A stretch of 64,000 nucleotides of DNA from Acheta domesticus (Eukaryota > Arthropoda > Insecta > Orthoptera > Gryllidae). The stretch spans positions 62,858,317-62,922,316 of the forward strand of contig JAHLJT010008756.1 of the NCBI GenBank assembly GCA_031308135.1, in the 5' to 3' direction. Below are positions 43,621 to 55,389 of the stretch, in pieces. The notes beneath the pieces were generated by a model, which saw nothing but the letters and a program-made list of their open reading frames with translations, was not told where the DNA came from and made no database searches. Made by a program: the position numbers and the translations under genes. Position 1 is the first letter of the stretch. The number at the start of each line of letters is the position of its first letter.

Positions 43621-44639
43621 GCGTTGAGTTGGATTTGGTAGGGGAGAAGACGACTGAGCCATGTTGTGTCAAGTTGTTGTAAGTCTCTTCAGAGTAATTG
43701 GAATTAATCAATTGAATGAGTCCGAAATGGGCCGTGTTGAATATTGTACGTTAAGACGGGGTAAGGAGTAATGATCAGTCGAGTTAAATGTTTTTATGCC
43801 GCTTTCCGAGTGAAAAAAAATGGGTTAGATTTTTTGGGGTGGGTCAAGAAATATTGGGTTAGAGAAGTTGAAAAGTTCATTTTCATTGTGTTGGTGAGTA
43901 GCGTGCTAAGCGATGAGCACGATGAGAAAGGATGTTGCAGGGAAGGGTTGACTTAAGGAGGAATATACTCAGTTCCAATGTAGCCCTTGCAGTGATGGCT
44001 CGTGACAGTTGTAGCATGCGCGCGTAACAACCAAACGCTTTTGTTATTGAAAGACAGGATGAGTCATTTCAGTTGGAAACAAAACACCACGATATTCTTG
44101 TGAATCAGATGAACAATGTTTGTAATGTCATTTGGCTGACAAACGCTTCGTTACTGCACGGCAGCTTCTCTGTGATTTCTTTGTTTCTATAACGACCAGA
44201 ATGTTGTGTTTAATGTTGTGTTTAATGAATGTGAAGAGTTCCAAGTATTGCCGATGAAAAATTATCTTTTTTCGTATACAAGCGGAGCAATTACAAATTT
44301 GTGAACTCACGAATTTGGAGTGCAAATTACGACAGACCTGTCTCGCGCATGGACCTGCGGCAATATTGAAGCTGTGACTAAATTGAAAAATTACAAAAAA
44401 CACTTTATAAGGGAAAATATACTTCTGAGTCCAAAAAGTAAAGGAATTATTTATTGCTACTACTGTGAGGAAAACAGTGGTCTGTTTTTTCCACCAGAAA
44501 TGACTCCCCCTTTATATTTAGTTACATGCAGGGCTTGATTTCTGGCAGAACATGACGGAACGGCGTTTCGGTACCTCGGGAATAATTATTTATAAATAAA
44601 TATAATATAATAAATTATATTATAAATATATTGTGATAT
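43621..44639. other. Unassigned sequence
   Basis: Frames of 61-91 codons without domains. An almost pure AT segment lies at 44580-44635. Confidence 0.5.
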
Positions 44640-45790
44640 ACCAGAACGGGACATGGTTAATTCATAATATTAGTTGTATACGGGGCGACTAAATGGACTT
44701 GTAAAATGGCGATATCCGGCCCTAGTAACGCCAGCGCAGAGGGTTGCTATGGTGCAGGGCAGGTAAATAAACTAGCTGCAAGCCTCGTAGGTGCCGGAAC
44801 GCTGGCTAGATCGATATAATAAAGAATATGTGATTGGTCGAAAAACGTATGACGGACGAAGGCGCGGCTACATGGGGTTGTAAGAAATGAGCGGGTTGGC
44901 GGGGGGCAATTAGACTTTCTGGTGTTTACCGCCGTGTTTTGGAAAAATAGAACGTGGGACGCTACCGACCCATCAAGGGTTGCAAAATACAGAAAAACAT
45001 TCATTCGGACTTGGAGCTTCGTTGAGTGCAGATCGTTACAGTCTGACTCAGAGTGGTGGAGTGTAGGTCGTGAACTCGGCTCTTGAGTTTCGTGGAGTGC
45101 AAATAGGGTGCGGACCTTGTAGTTGAAAGTGAGACTTAGACATTTTCGTGCGAAAAGTAACAGTCGTCATCGGACTTAGAAATTATTTGCCGGAGTACAT
45201 CCGCGGACTTGGGCAGTTTTGGGTGTTCACCGGACGATAGTTCGAACATTAGTATTTTATTAAACTCGTGTGAAAGATTATAAACCTAAAGCGTCGGAAA
45301 GAACTTAGCTAGATTTTATGCAGTGTGGACTGGATACTTCAGCAACCGCGCAAGATCAGAAGACAGAAGAGCGACTCGGATTCATCGGCCTAGTGAGAAG
45401 CGTCTTCGGAACGAGCGGGTCGGCAAGACGGTAACATATACTGCAGTATATTAAAATAATATCTTTTAAAAGGGGTCATGGCCATTAAGTAATCTGTTAA
45501 AATTAACATTGAATAAATTGTTAAATTTTGTTCTTTGGAAAAAGAAAAGAGTCTGTTCATTTGTCAATCATAAGCTTCTAATTAGTTGGAAGCAGAGAAT
45601 TTCCATATTTCAGATTCCACGCCAGGCTGTACAGTCGGCAGATCAGGTAATCGGCTATCTTAGCGATAGCGAATACATGTAATCCGAATCCATCGGCCCA
45701 AGCTAGCTGGATGCCCATATAATTTTGACAGAATTAAATAGGGAAAAGTTAGTATTAGTTTATGTCACCTGTTCCTGGCGCCCACATCTT
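44640..45790 (+). mobile_element. LTR-like tract, unconfirmed
   Basis: Moderately GC sequence with no open frame. It has a TCATTCGGACTTGGAG start-like motif near 45002, an AATAAA-like signal (TTGAATAAATTG near 45511) and TGGCGCCCACATC near 45778, which recalls a tRNA-Lys-type primer-binding site. A 9-bp inverted repeat (ACCTGTTCC/GGAACAGGT) surrounds that last motif. LTR boundaries and a second LTR were not found, so this may be another kind of sequence. Confidence 0.25.
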
Positions 45791-46090
45791 TCTATAAATT
45801 CGGAACAGGTCAAACTCACGACAACGTATTACGAAGTGAAGGATGAAGGTATATTTCAATATAAATATTTCTATTAAATCAATAATTATTTGGAGCACGT
45901 TCCGAAACCTGAAAGTTTAGAAATCAGCACTAGTAGCATGTGTATTTGCTTTATTTGTGTAATTCCTTTGTGATTCACAAACCCATAAAATACGAGAGAA
46001 TGAATAATCCGCGCGTGTTACTACTGTGGCGTCTTGGCCTGTGCCAAGAGAAAGAAAATAATCCACAGATGTGAACGTTTGCAAATACTT

Positions 46091-46100
46091 ATTTATTCAA
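46091..46100 (-). terminator. LTR polyadenylation signal
   Basis: TTGAATAAAT on the minus strand, near the 3' part of the solo LTR, downstream of the TATA box in the LTR's own direction. Confidence 0.5.
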
Positions 46101-46330
46101 TAAACTCCGACACCTGAATAATTATGTACATATTTACAAATGGGCGGACGGACCGTCCCGTTCCAGAAGGAAAAACTTCGGCCACCACGACCGCTAACTT
46201 ACTCTCACGACGCATGAGCGGCGGCCCCTTACTCGTCCTACTCGAGCTACACCCGCCGCGCACCCACACACGCACGACTCGCCGCGACCGGACCTGTGAG
46301 AAATTGGAGAACGAGACACTTGCTCTCGTT

Positions 46331-46340
46331 GCTTATATAC
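46331..46340 (-). promoter_or_regulatory. LTR promoter TATA box
   Basis: GTATATAAGC on the minus strand, inside the solo LTR. The distance to the LTR 3' end (about 300 bp) leaves room for R and U5 regions. It could act as an ectopic promoter for DNA to its left. Confidence 0.6.
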
Positions 46341-46689
46341 CCGCTGGGCTCGTCTGACGGAACTACGTCACATAGCCGCATCCGCCAGCCGAATTCTAAC
46401 CCCAGCTTCCTTTCGGGGTTCTCAACTCTGGCGCCATGACAACGCACGTCACAACCGCCACCCTAGGAATGTCTCACCCCCGACTTGCCTGCTGGATTTC
46501 CCCGTCTTCCAAAAATACTCCTTTTGTTCTGCGAGGCGTCAGCTCGACGCGCCCGCCGTTTCCTCTCGTCCCTGTGTGCAATTCAGTTCTCTGAATGCAC
46601 GTACTGAATTTAATATTGGGCGTCTCATATGATGCCACACTACAAGTTTGATAATTTACTCTCAGATCACACCCGGCGCCACAATACTA

Positions 46690-47595
46690 AATCACAGGCG
46701 ATGACAAACTATATCTGCCGACGGAGGGCAGACGAGCGTATATCACCATGATGCTAGTCAACCATGTCAATAAACCGGGGGGGTGTCCGGTTCGACAAGG
46801 GTATGAATTTCATATCGCTCACGCAATGTTCTCCGTGGATCAAAATAAGACTAGAGAAGGCAGTGCTGTGCAAAAGTGACGTGGAGGAGGACACTCCATG
46901 ATAAAACTCCGAATTGGCAGTAGCAAACTCTCTAGTACTTCATAAAACGTGTGCTTGGTGCACACGGTTATGCACAAAAATTATTAATTTAAATATTTCT
47001 ATTCAATTTAGGTTTAAACAGAAACGAAAAAAATATTAACAGTTACACAATTATATTGATCATTTTACCAAACAATTGTAGATAAACTTTTTTTATCTCC
47101 TCTATGAAGCGGTGAGTGCCATCATTCTTATTACATCATGTGGGAGTTTTGGGCAAGTTTCAAGAACCCTCAGAACCTATTTGATACCTATGAATAATTT
47201 CGTCATATTCATGAATCATTCATCTAAGCCATATTGAATGTAGTGTTTATATTGAAGTGAAGTGCAGTGCAATAGAGAAATAGAATGCGAAGTGCAAATA
47301 TTGTGAAATGAAGTTAAGTGAAGTGAATTGTTGTTTTAAAAGTCATGTTTTTTAATTTAAAATATCTGTACAGGGCTGCCATAAAATGTATAATGTAAAA
47401 TAATGCTGTTATTGTTATTAATTTCCCACTTGTCATTGATATTATTATTTTTTAAAAATTAATAAAAATAGTTTCAAGTTATATTGTATTAATTATTTTG
47501 TTTCTTAATTGTCATATTTATTAATAATAAACATAATTAATTGTAATGTTTGTAAATTGTAGTGCTCTGCTACCAGGGTCCATAAACTTACCTTC
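46690..47595. other. AT-rich sequence, nothing recognised
   Basis: Short AAGTGAAGTG-type repeats at 47256-47330. No frames of note. Confidence 0.5.
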
Positions 47596-47621
47596 AGAAA
47601 TTATAATAGTACATTACGAAA

Positions 47622-47760
47622 CGATGATGTAATGATGGATATTAATACACGAGTCTGATATTACGATACGAGCGAAGAACGAGCGAGTATCGTACACTTC
47701 ACACGAGTGTATTAGTACTCATTACATCGAGTCCCATACGATACTTTTTCTACGATTTTC
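47622..47760. repeat. Fold-back sequence with nested inverted repeats
   Basis: Outer arms 47624-47654 and 47701-47731 are imperfect inverted copies (GATGTAATGA...TAATACAC against GTGTATTAGTACTCATTACATC). Inside them TACGATAC (47662-47669) pairs with GTATCGTA (47687-47694) around a GAGCGA-rich centre. It is non-coding and probably a transposon terminus or MITE relic. Confidence 0.5.
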
Positions 47761-48235
47761 ATAATTTAAACTTTTACAATGAATAGTTTTGCGGCAGTTG
47801 ACTCAGTCAAGGCCACCTATCGGACGTATACCTAAATCTACCCTCGCATGCTGCAGCAGCGTGCAGTAACGTGTGGTTACCTGTTCGCCAGCTAGGGAGT
47901 ACTGTGCCAGTCAAACAGGATCAAAGTGAAATTACGATTCACATTATTTTAAATAATATGCCACGAAAAAATACTAATAATAAAAGAAATTTAAACTACT
48001 GAGCATAATATAGTATCAAATATAATTTTAATGTACACAATCGCTCGAAACATTTGCTAAAACGATTCTCAATGGTTAATTAAGTGTCAATACTTTGTAA
48101 ACTTCTCTGTGATTGGTGAAGAACCTGTATCATAATAAAAACTGTATCGAAATGACTATCGTTATGCAACTGGTTGCAGCCATCAAATGACAGCATTATA
48201 CAATGGGAGTAGAAAAATACCTGTCTATAATTTGT
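47761..48235. other. AT-rich sequence, nothing recognised
   Basis: No frame or repeat of note. Confidence 0.5.
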
Positions 48236-48239
48236 AAAG

Positions 48240-48555
48240 CACCAACTTCGGGACCCCCTCTCGTGAGCCGCCTCTGCAAGGTGGGAGTGAGGCGGGCTCC
48301 TGCGGATGGGAGCGCGGCCCTGCGCGGCGGGCGGGCAGGTGAAGCAGGGAGGGTTCGCGGTGCGGACGTCCCTCCTCGCCCTCGCCCTCTAATTGGCGGC
48401 TGCGTGCGCTGTCCCGTGCGATTAGCGCATCTGCGGGAAGGACTTCATCGCGGGGCCCGAGGCGCCTGTCGCTCGCCCGGCGATCCCCGCGCGCCACCGC
48501 GCAGGGGCGACCAACGCTCACTCGCGGAGTCCCCGAGTGTAACGCTCACACTCGC
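48240..48555. other. CpG-dense island
   Basis: GC-rich, with frames on both strands (127 and 98 codons) lacking domains. TAAT/ATTAG cores occur at 48387-48393 and 48420-48425. It runs straight into the minisatellite that follows. Confidence 0.55.
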
Positions 48556-48559
48556 TCAC

Positions 48560-49015
48560 AATGACAAGAAGCGTAACGTCCGGTAACGTTCGTACACGCT
48601 CACGGACTAACGCTCGGCAACGATCACATACGCTCGTGGGAAAGCACGGAGCCCAACGTCCGGCAATGCTCTCGCATGCTCGTAGGGGGAGCTTAGAGCG
48701 TAACGTCCGAAACGCTTACGGGAAGCTCGGAGCGGAACGTCCGGCAACGTTCACACGCTCACTCGGGGAGACCCGGTACATAAAGGCTCGAACACACCCA
48801 CTCAGGGTGACCCGGAGCGTAACGCCCGTCAACGCTCTCACGCGCTCATGGGGAGGCTCAGGGCGTAACGTTCATACACGATCTCTGGGAGAGACTCGAA
48901 GCGCAAATGGTCGAACATATCCACTCAGAACGACCTGGAGCGTAACGACCGGCAAAGGTCACACGTACTCATGGAGTCGAGCACGGAGCAAAACGCTCAG
49001 CAACGCTCATTTCAG
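48560..49015 (+). repeat. Degenerate minisatellite, unit about 40-48 bp
   Basis: The motif GGAGCGTAACGTCCGGCAAC is repeated about ten times with variable spacing (starts near 48570, 48615, 48650, 48698, 48736, 48816, 48864, 48939, 48985). CACACGCTCA and GGGGAGACCCG follow in many units. The array lies in a 196-codon open frame (48561-49151). The unit length varies by amounts that are not always multiples of three, so the frame is not conserved between units. I treat it as non-coding. Confidence 0.65.
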
Positions 49016-49149
49016 AGCTCATTATGGTTTGTGTGACAGATTCGAAAACAAGTTGAACTTCTGCAATTTTCGAAATATTAGGGGTTTGAATGAAAGTTGG
49101 TCCTGTGCTATTTTTATATATGCCTTTTGCTCTATTCTAATAATAAAAT

Positions 49150-49714
49150 AAAGAAAAGAAGTGGTGCTAAAACAGCATGTACTTTCTCTCCCGCATTTTC
49201 GCGCAAAATTACTGCGAAAGGTACTCAAATTTCCGAAAAATTGTACATGATTTAATTTTAAAATCTCTCTTAAAGGAACAGATTTCGCTAACAGAAAAAT
49301 CTCTCTTTTAATACTTTAATTGAAGGAAAGACACCGAAAAAAAGTTTTTTTTTCCTGTTTCACTTTCGCAGTTTTCGAAAAATCAGGGTTATTATCGAAC
49401 ATTACACCAACACCATTCTCTTAAACGTCCTTCACACTATCAAATAACAAAATTTGATAAAAAACTATGAAGCCGTTTTTTTGAATATGTTCCAAGGGCT
49501 TCTTGTAAAATTCTCCCCAAATTAAAATATCGATTTCAAATTCAAGGGGCCGCGACTTCAGCCAGATCGATTGGGGAATATCAATTTTGGAGAAAATCGG
49601 CTGAAAGGTTTAGCCGCTAGAGTTGTTCACAGACGGGCAGACAGATGGACAGACAAACGGACAGACAGACGGACAGACCGATGGACAGACAGACGGACAG
49701 ATAGACAGACAGGC

Positions 49715-49750
<36 letters not shown>

Positions 49751-50059
49751 GAACTGACGGGCAGATAGACAAACGGATGGATAGACGGACAGACGAACGG
49801 ACGGGCAGACAGACGGACAGACAGTCGGACAGACAGACGGATGGACAGACGGATGGATGGACAGACAGACGGACAGACAGACAGACAGACAGACGGACGG
49901 ACGGACGGACGGACGGACGGACGGACAGACAGACAGACGGACAGACAGACAGACAGACGGACAGACGGACAGACAGACTGACGGACAGACAGACAGACGG
50001 GCTGACGGACAGACAGACTGACGGACAGACAGACAGACGGGCAGACGGACAGACAGACG

Positions 50060-50091
<32 letters not shown>

Positions 50092-50340
50092 GACAGACAG
50101 ACGGACGGACAGACGGAGACAGAGCCTGTAATAAAAGTTTTTCTGCCGGAAATTTGCCGTCTCTCTCTACTGCGTAGCGAGAATGTAAAAGCTCTTTTTG
50201 AGACAATTCTGAATGCCCTGAACGGGCTTCATATAAAGTACCCCCAAAGTTTCGAATTGCTTCTAATTTTCACAGACGGAAATATGGACAAACAATATAA
50301 AAAACAACACTTTTTGGGTCAATAATCGCCAAAACGTTTT
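49150..50340 (+). repeat. Dispersed AT-rich repeat with expanded CAGA tail
   Basis: Third copy of the repeat at 30920-31770 and 41990-42897. It starts with GCTAAAACAGCATGTACTT and contains CGATTGGGGAATATCAATTT and GGTTTAGCCGCTAGAGTTG. At that point a CAGA minisatellite of about 490 bp is inserted. The sequence then resumes with AAAGTTTTTCTGCCGGAA, comparable to the post-CAGA part of the other copies. Confidence 0.6.
49630..50125 (+). repeat. CAGA/CGGA tetranucleotide minisatellite
   Basis: Continuous ACAG and ACGG tetramers over nearly 500 bp with occasional variants. Long open frames on both strands (182 and 198 codons, DRQT- or CLSV-type repeats) follow from the absence of stops and are not genes. 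Confidence 0.95.
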
Positions 50341-53300
50341 TCCATCAAAATTTTGACATCCGTTTCTTGCACCCTAAGATAATCGTCTATACAGATTGAC
50401 CACCGAAGTTGGCTACAGAAAATATATTCCAAATGGTTTGAGGTATCGAGATGCGGTTTGCGACAAGCTATAGCTGATGTGAAAAATAATATATTTTATT
50501 TTTATAGTCTGTAACATTTTAAATCTTCGAGATATTGAGAACCCTTCATTCTGTAAGTTGAAGTTTTTTTCAATCAGTATTTAATACTTCTCACAGAGGC
50601 AAACGCAATGATTTACATATTGTTAATATTTGGAAAGAAACCGTGAAAAACGAGTAAGCTTAACAACGATCATAATTTTGCTTAAACTAATTTTTTGCGA
50701 TTTTGAAATTTATTGCGAATTTTTAAATTATTTACACACGATTTACATGTTTAAACATAGGCAACGCGTACCAGAGTGCAATGGACGATTACAAGAAGTA
50801 CGGAAAAAAGAAAATAGCATTTGGACACACAGTACCCAAATATGCTAGAACAGGAAGACAACCAATTAATACCTACTTTATGTGTGAGTAATCAATATGA
50901 CTTTGATTTTGATATTAATACTAAATTTCATAAACAATTTAATTTCGTTCTGGGAAGTCCCACATTTTTACATTGGAGAATATTATGCTTTCCGAATATA
51001 TTAAAATATCGACACGTTAATTGTTATTCAAAAACAATTTAATGCAATTTGCATCCAATCAGCACGAATTATATCGGGACAGAATTTATTTATTCACTAG
51101 TAGATCAAAATTAACTTTTTTTCACTTCTCACTCGCCAAAATGCCTAATCGTATTTGCATATGAGATAATTTATAAATTACTCAATCAGGGTTGTCCCTG
51201 AACTCCTTGGAATTTGAGTTTTTTCAAGAAAAGAATGGGAGACTGTATTGCACAAGAGCATAACACTCTAAAATATTGCAACATACTTTCTATCTATTAT
51301 CGATTACTTATCGAGGAAATATTGTATTCAAAATAAAATAAACTAAAATGTCTGTAACATCAAGTGCGTTTCCCTTTTCTCCAAAATTGGAAATTATTAT
51401 AAAGATTTCGCACCAAAGCACGCGGATGACGCAGGCTTATACAAGTATTCCTAATGTAAAATTATGCAAACTTACTGTAAGATTCGTTAAATTCGGAAAA
51501 CATCTTTCCAAAAGGGATTTGCGTCACGTCCTCTCGCCAGTTCTGCACAAAGTTAGTGGCTGTAAAGGCGAGACACTACAATATGAGTTCAAGGACATCA
51601 TCGTTAACCTGACTGAAAAATCAACACCTGCGCCAAAACTAATTACCAATAGTGTCGAAAGAAATTGTAATACGATATTGAGATTATCATCATCGATTAA
51701 AATACATCTACCAATGAATACGTATCTTGTTTACTCCAAAAAGACGTAGTTTCATTAAAATAATACAAGTACTTCACGCACTTCAATCAGTAGAAATATA
51801 TTACTAGATTAATATTTTCTTCATGTGTTCTATTGTATTTTGACATGAATTTGCGTATCTGCGATCCAGTGGAAAGTTCATTACTTATTTAAGCTCACGT
51901 TACAAAAATATTTTGAAATACACTAGAAATGATACATTGTTTTGGTTTATCCTTGTTTTATATGGATTTGTTATGCTTTTTACTGATTTACTATTATTAC
52001 AATATAACACGTATAAAAAATAATTAAATATGTTACCTGTAACCTGTATGATGAATACGACGAAACTTCTACGTCTATTCTGCACTATACGCGAAAAAAT
52101 ACCGACTTCAGTCACGAGCGTCCGGCTTCTTGCAGCAAACTGCCGAGTAAATTCTTTCTTTGGTCGTAGACTCACCTCGTTTGCTTCATAGCTGCACTTA
52201 CTGGTATATACATTACTAGATTCGCTGGCTAGCCTCAGACTGCCTGTTCTGATAGCTTGTTGAACTTCAGGGGAGGCGTCCGGACGATAAGAACAACCTT
52301 CACTGCCAGTTGCAAGAGTAGTATATTTAAAAGTGAGTCGGCTAATATTTCGCTTCCAGGCGTTTCCAGATTACTTCACAATCTTTTAAAATTTTATATC
52401 TACTTTGCTTTACATTTGACTACCAACTTCAACTTTATATTCACATCACCACATAATCTAACAATACTTCCAGTATCAATTTAATGCAATCAATGCGATT
52501 TAATACAAAGACTAACAAACTTCGTTATAAGACTCACGGCGGTACGAAGCCCAGGAAATGTTACATAATAGAACAGATGAGTGCAAAAAGTAATAGTACT
52601 TAACAAATAATAAAGTATAACAGAAAAATACATTCACTTACATTTTGTTTCCATCAGTGAGGAAAATTAGACAAATTAATCAGTTTTGCAATATATTGGA
52701 TTTTTACTTGTAAAAATATAATGTTAAAATTGAGGTTATCAAATTTGACATACATTGGAAGCAAAGTACATTATAACGCCATTGATAATAATTATAAACT
52801 ACACGGTTAATATTATATTGCTGAATCGTCACATCGCAGACCAATTTATTGCTATGTTGCTAATTTATTGTTATTATTATTCCAATTAACTGATTCCGTG
52901 CTTCTGCACTGAAAAGCAAATAGAACAATCGTTAGATAAGCCCAAAGCCTAGAAGAGTTCTCAGTGTTTCGGTTTCTTAACTCTAGTCAGCTACCTGACT
53001 ACTAAGTGACAAGCACACCGTCGAACAGTACATCCTGCTTTCATTAGTTGCATTGTGTTGATATATGGGAAATTAACCTGTCCGAAATATATTACTTGTA
53101 TATTTCATCGTGCAAAATAAAATTTATAAGTCTCAAAAATAAGTTTAGAAAATTCTCCATTTTTTTAGTAAAAATGTAATAAAGGAAGGATATGTATGTA
53201 GAACAAAACACATTGTCTTAGGGCGAGAATTAAACGTCTTTGCTCACTTTAAAATCATTCTCCTCCAAAATAATATTTATTAGATAAATGCTAAAAAAGT

Positions 53301-53965
53301 GACCTTTTATTTTGCGAGTGGGAACAGTTGCGTCACGAGGTCGAAAGGCCGAATGGCGCGATTCTACGAGCAAAATAAAATTATTTTTACATAAAAATAC
53401 ACTATTTTAGAGAGCTTTACTGACTTTCATTTCATTTTTATTGAAGTATACAAATCACTTAATAATACACTAAGATCAGTAGTAGCTGATGAGGTACCAT
53501 GAAGATATTTTGTTTTCTTCGTGGCATTGAATTTATCTGAACACTTGACCATCATCTCACTTTTAGCATTAGCGCTAAAATTTGTATTTTTAGCACACTG
53601 TGCATGCACTGAAAGAACACTTTTTACTAGTGGATGTCAAAAACACTGAATTCTGAGATGTGCCAATAATATTTCCGTTCAACTATTAGTAAACCGAAAA
53701 ATTAAGAAAATGTCAAAAAACTTTGGGCAGCGATAGATTGCAGCTGGCAAGAGTATGTGTCAAGTCCGAATAGCTAGCCGAGACCAAAGGAAATAGAAAA
53801 CTAACACGGGAAAGTCTGTGCCATTCTGTAACCCCACTAGTTAAATGATTGTTTTTTGGTCGTGAAACACAGAGTAAGAGGATTCATATTACTTGTTTCC
53901 CGCGCCCACCCGGCCTTAACCAGCGCCAAATGGAATATTAGAATACTCTGTTTCTCCAGAGGGCG
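50341..53965. other. AT-rich sequence, one doubtful frame
   Basis: A 133-codon plus frame at 51348-51749 is the longest here. It is lysine- and serine-rich, has no signal peptide or recognisable domain, and no splice or promoter context. It is left as an uncharacterised ORF. Otherwise the sequence is AT-rich with nothing recognised. Confidence 0.35.
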
Positions 53966-54034
53966 CTGCTTTGCCTGCAAAAAAAAACATGGCTTTAATT
54001 TATAAAGCATTGAAGGATTTCACGGCCGGAGTCA

Positions 54035-54223
54035 ATATTATTCATGTCTTCCGGGCTGATGGGCCGTGGTCCAATTGGCTTTGGTCGCCAGTAAGCCGCT
54101 GTCCCGGACACTTCGCCCGAGATCTCGCCACTGAGGATGCCCACCGCAGTCGTGGGCGTATGCGTTTGGCAGTTCAAAGCCAATTGGACCACGGCCCATC
54201 AGCCCAGAAGACATGAATAATAT
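54035..54223. mobile_element. Near-perfect hairpin, 49-bp arms
   Basis: Bases 54035-54083 and 54175-54223 are reverse complements with a single mismatch (48 of 49), around a 91-base GC-rich loop. The arms contain GGGCTGATGGGCCGTGGTCC. Such identity means recent origin or ongoing gene conversion. It may be a MITE with long inverted ends or a recently inverted duplication. Frames of 65-81 codons run through both arms on both strands, with no recognisable protein. Flanking target duplications are not clear. Confidence 0.8.
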
Positions 54224-54269
54224 GGCTTCAATTTGCTGCAAAGATGGAGGCGCTTCATCCACTCCGTGA

Positions 54270-54600
54270 AGGGTATTCTAACTCGTTGGGTTGTGCAGCC
54301 CTGCTGAGGGCGGCGTGCGCGGGGTGGTCTGTCGCCCGCCGCGGACAGACATGATGACAGTCAAATTGCCCCTCCTTTCAGTCGCGGCCGCCTCGCGGGC
54401 GACGGCCTTCCAGACGCCGACGGACGGCTCAGATTCGGATCGCTGATTAGCCGGGCGCCCGGCGCCGCCCCGTCCTCCCCGCCGCCCCCGGCCGCCATCG
54501 CCGCCCGCTAGTGTTTTGTTTCGACAAACGGCTATAGTCCCATTTAAATACAGAGTCTCGTCGAGATCACGAGCTGGAGGGAGAGGGAACACTATCATCT
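54270..54600. other. CpG-dense island
   Basis: A GC-rich block with a TGATTAGCC islet at about 54443. A minus frame of 106 codons (54278-54598) is glycine- and arginine-rich without a domain. TTTAAATAC just beyond the GC peak could be a weak TATA-like element, but orientation and start site are unknown. Confidence 0.55.
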
Positions 54601-55385
54601 CATCTTGAACTTCAATACCAAAAATTTACGTCGGAACAAAGCTCCCGATTGAATAACAGAGTTTCCCCTCTCCTCCTCTGCTCATGACCTTCAAGAGACA
54701 ATTTATATCGCGCAATGAAGCATATTGATGTATGAGTAAGTCTGAAATGAACTTGTATTAAGGCGAAATACTTTAGTAATAGTTACGAAAACAAAGCGGG
54801 TCAAATTGAGTCGTATGTGTATTAGGTAAAGGTAAACAAGGAGACAGTTGTGACGTAGCAGGTTATTGTTGCCATTTGCCTCTGCCTGGCAACGGGATGT
54901 AATGTTAGAAGACTGAATAAGCTGGCAGAACGTTTTTAAGATCGTGGAGATTATGTCAAGGGCTTCCCGGTACCACTGGATTGGGGGTTTTGTGGTGTAG
55001 TATGTATAGTTTATACGTAAGATATGAAGAGTAATAACTTCCCAATGTTTGGAGAAGTTGATAGGACTTGATGTAAATTGTCAACCTGTAAGACGGAAGT
55101 CTTGTTAAATTGTTATTTTTGTTAGTTGAGAAAGACTTTCATTTCTCGTCAGAAGTAGCGGTCGATGGGAAGTCAAGTGACGTGTCCGCAGCTCTCTAAT
55201 GATTGAAACGTTGCAAGTAAATGATGAATGAATGTGTTATGAGGGAATTAGCACTACAAGTATAACTATTTCTGCAAGGGAATAGTAGTTTTGATTTTCA
55301 GAAATATCTTGGGAGTTTGGAACGAAGACTGTAGAAATATAATAGCGAAGACTGTAGAAATATAGTAGGTTTATGGTTTGCAATG
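54601..55385. other. Sequence with nothing recognised
   Basis: A small tandem duplication of GAAGACTGTAGAAATATA lies at 55324-55364. No gene. Confidence 0.5.
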
Positions 55386-55389
55386 AGAG

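Larger units (their letters stand above)
46019..46689 (-). mobile_element. Solo LTR (46024-46684) with 5-bp target duplication
   Basis: The sequence between two TACTA copies (46019-46023 and 46685-46689) has inverted termini GGCGCCACA and TGTGGCGTC. Read on the minus strand it begins TTGTGGCGCC and ends GACGCCACAG, with one terminal base uncertain on each side. It carries a TATA box, a long GC-rich leader and an AATAAA signal near the end. No primer-binding site, polypurine tract or pol gene adjoins it, so it is a solo LTR left by recombination, probably Gypsy-like. Minus-strand frames inside are not genes. Confidence 0.8.

Noticed and set aside
43203..43662. 138-140-codon minus frames rich in serine and leucine
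   Set aside because: Composition artefact of the polypurine tract.
49610..50325. Frames of 182 and 198 codons (DRQT- and CLSV-type repeats)
   Set aside because: Simple CAGA/CGGA repeat read in frame. There is no protein family and both strands are open.
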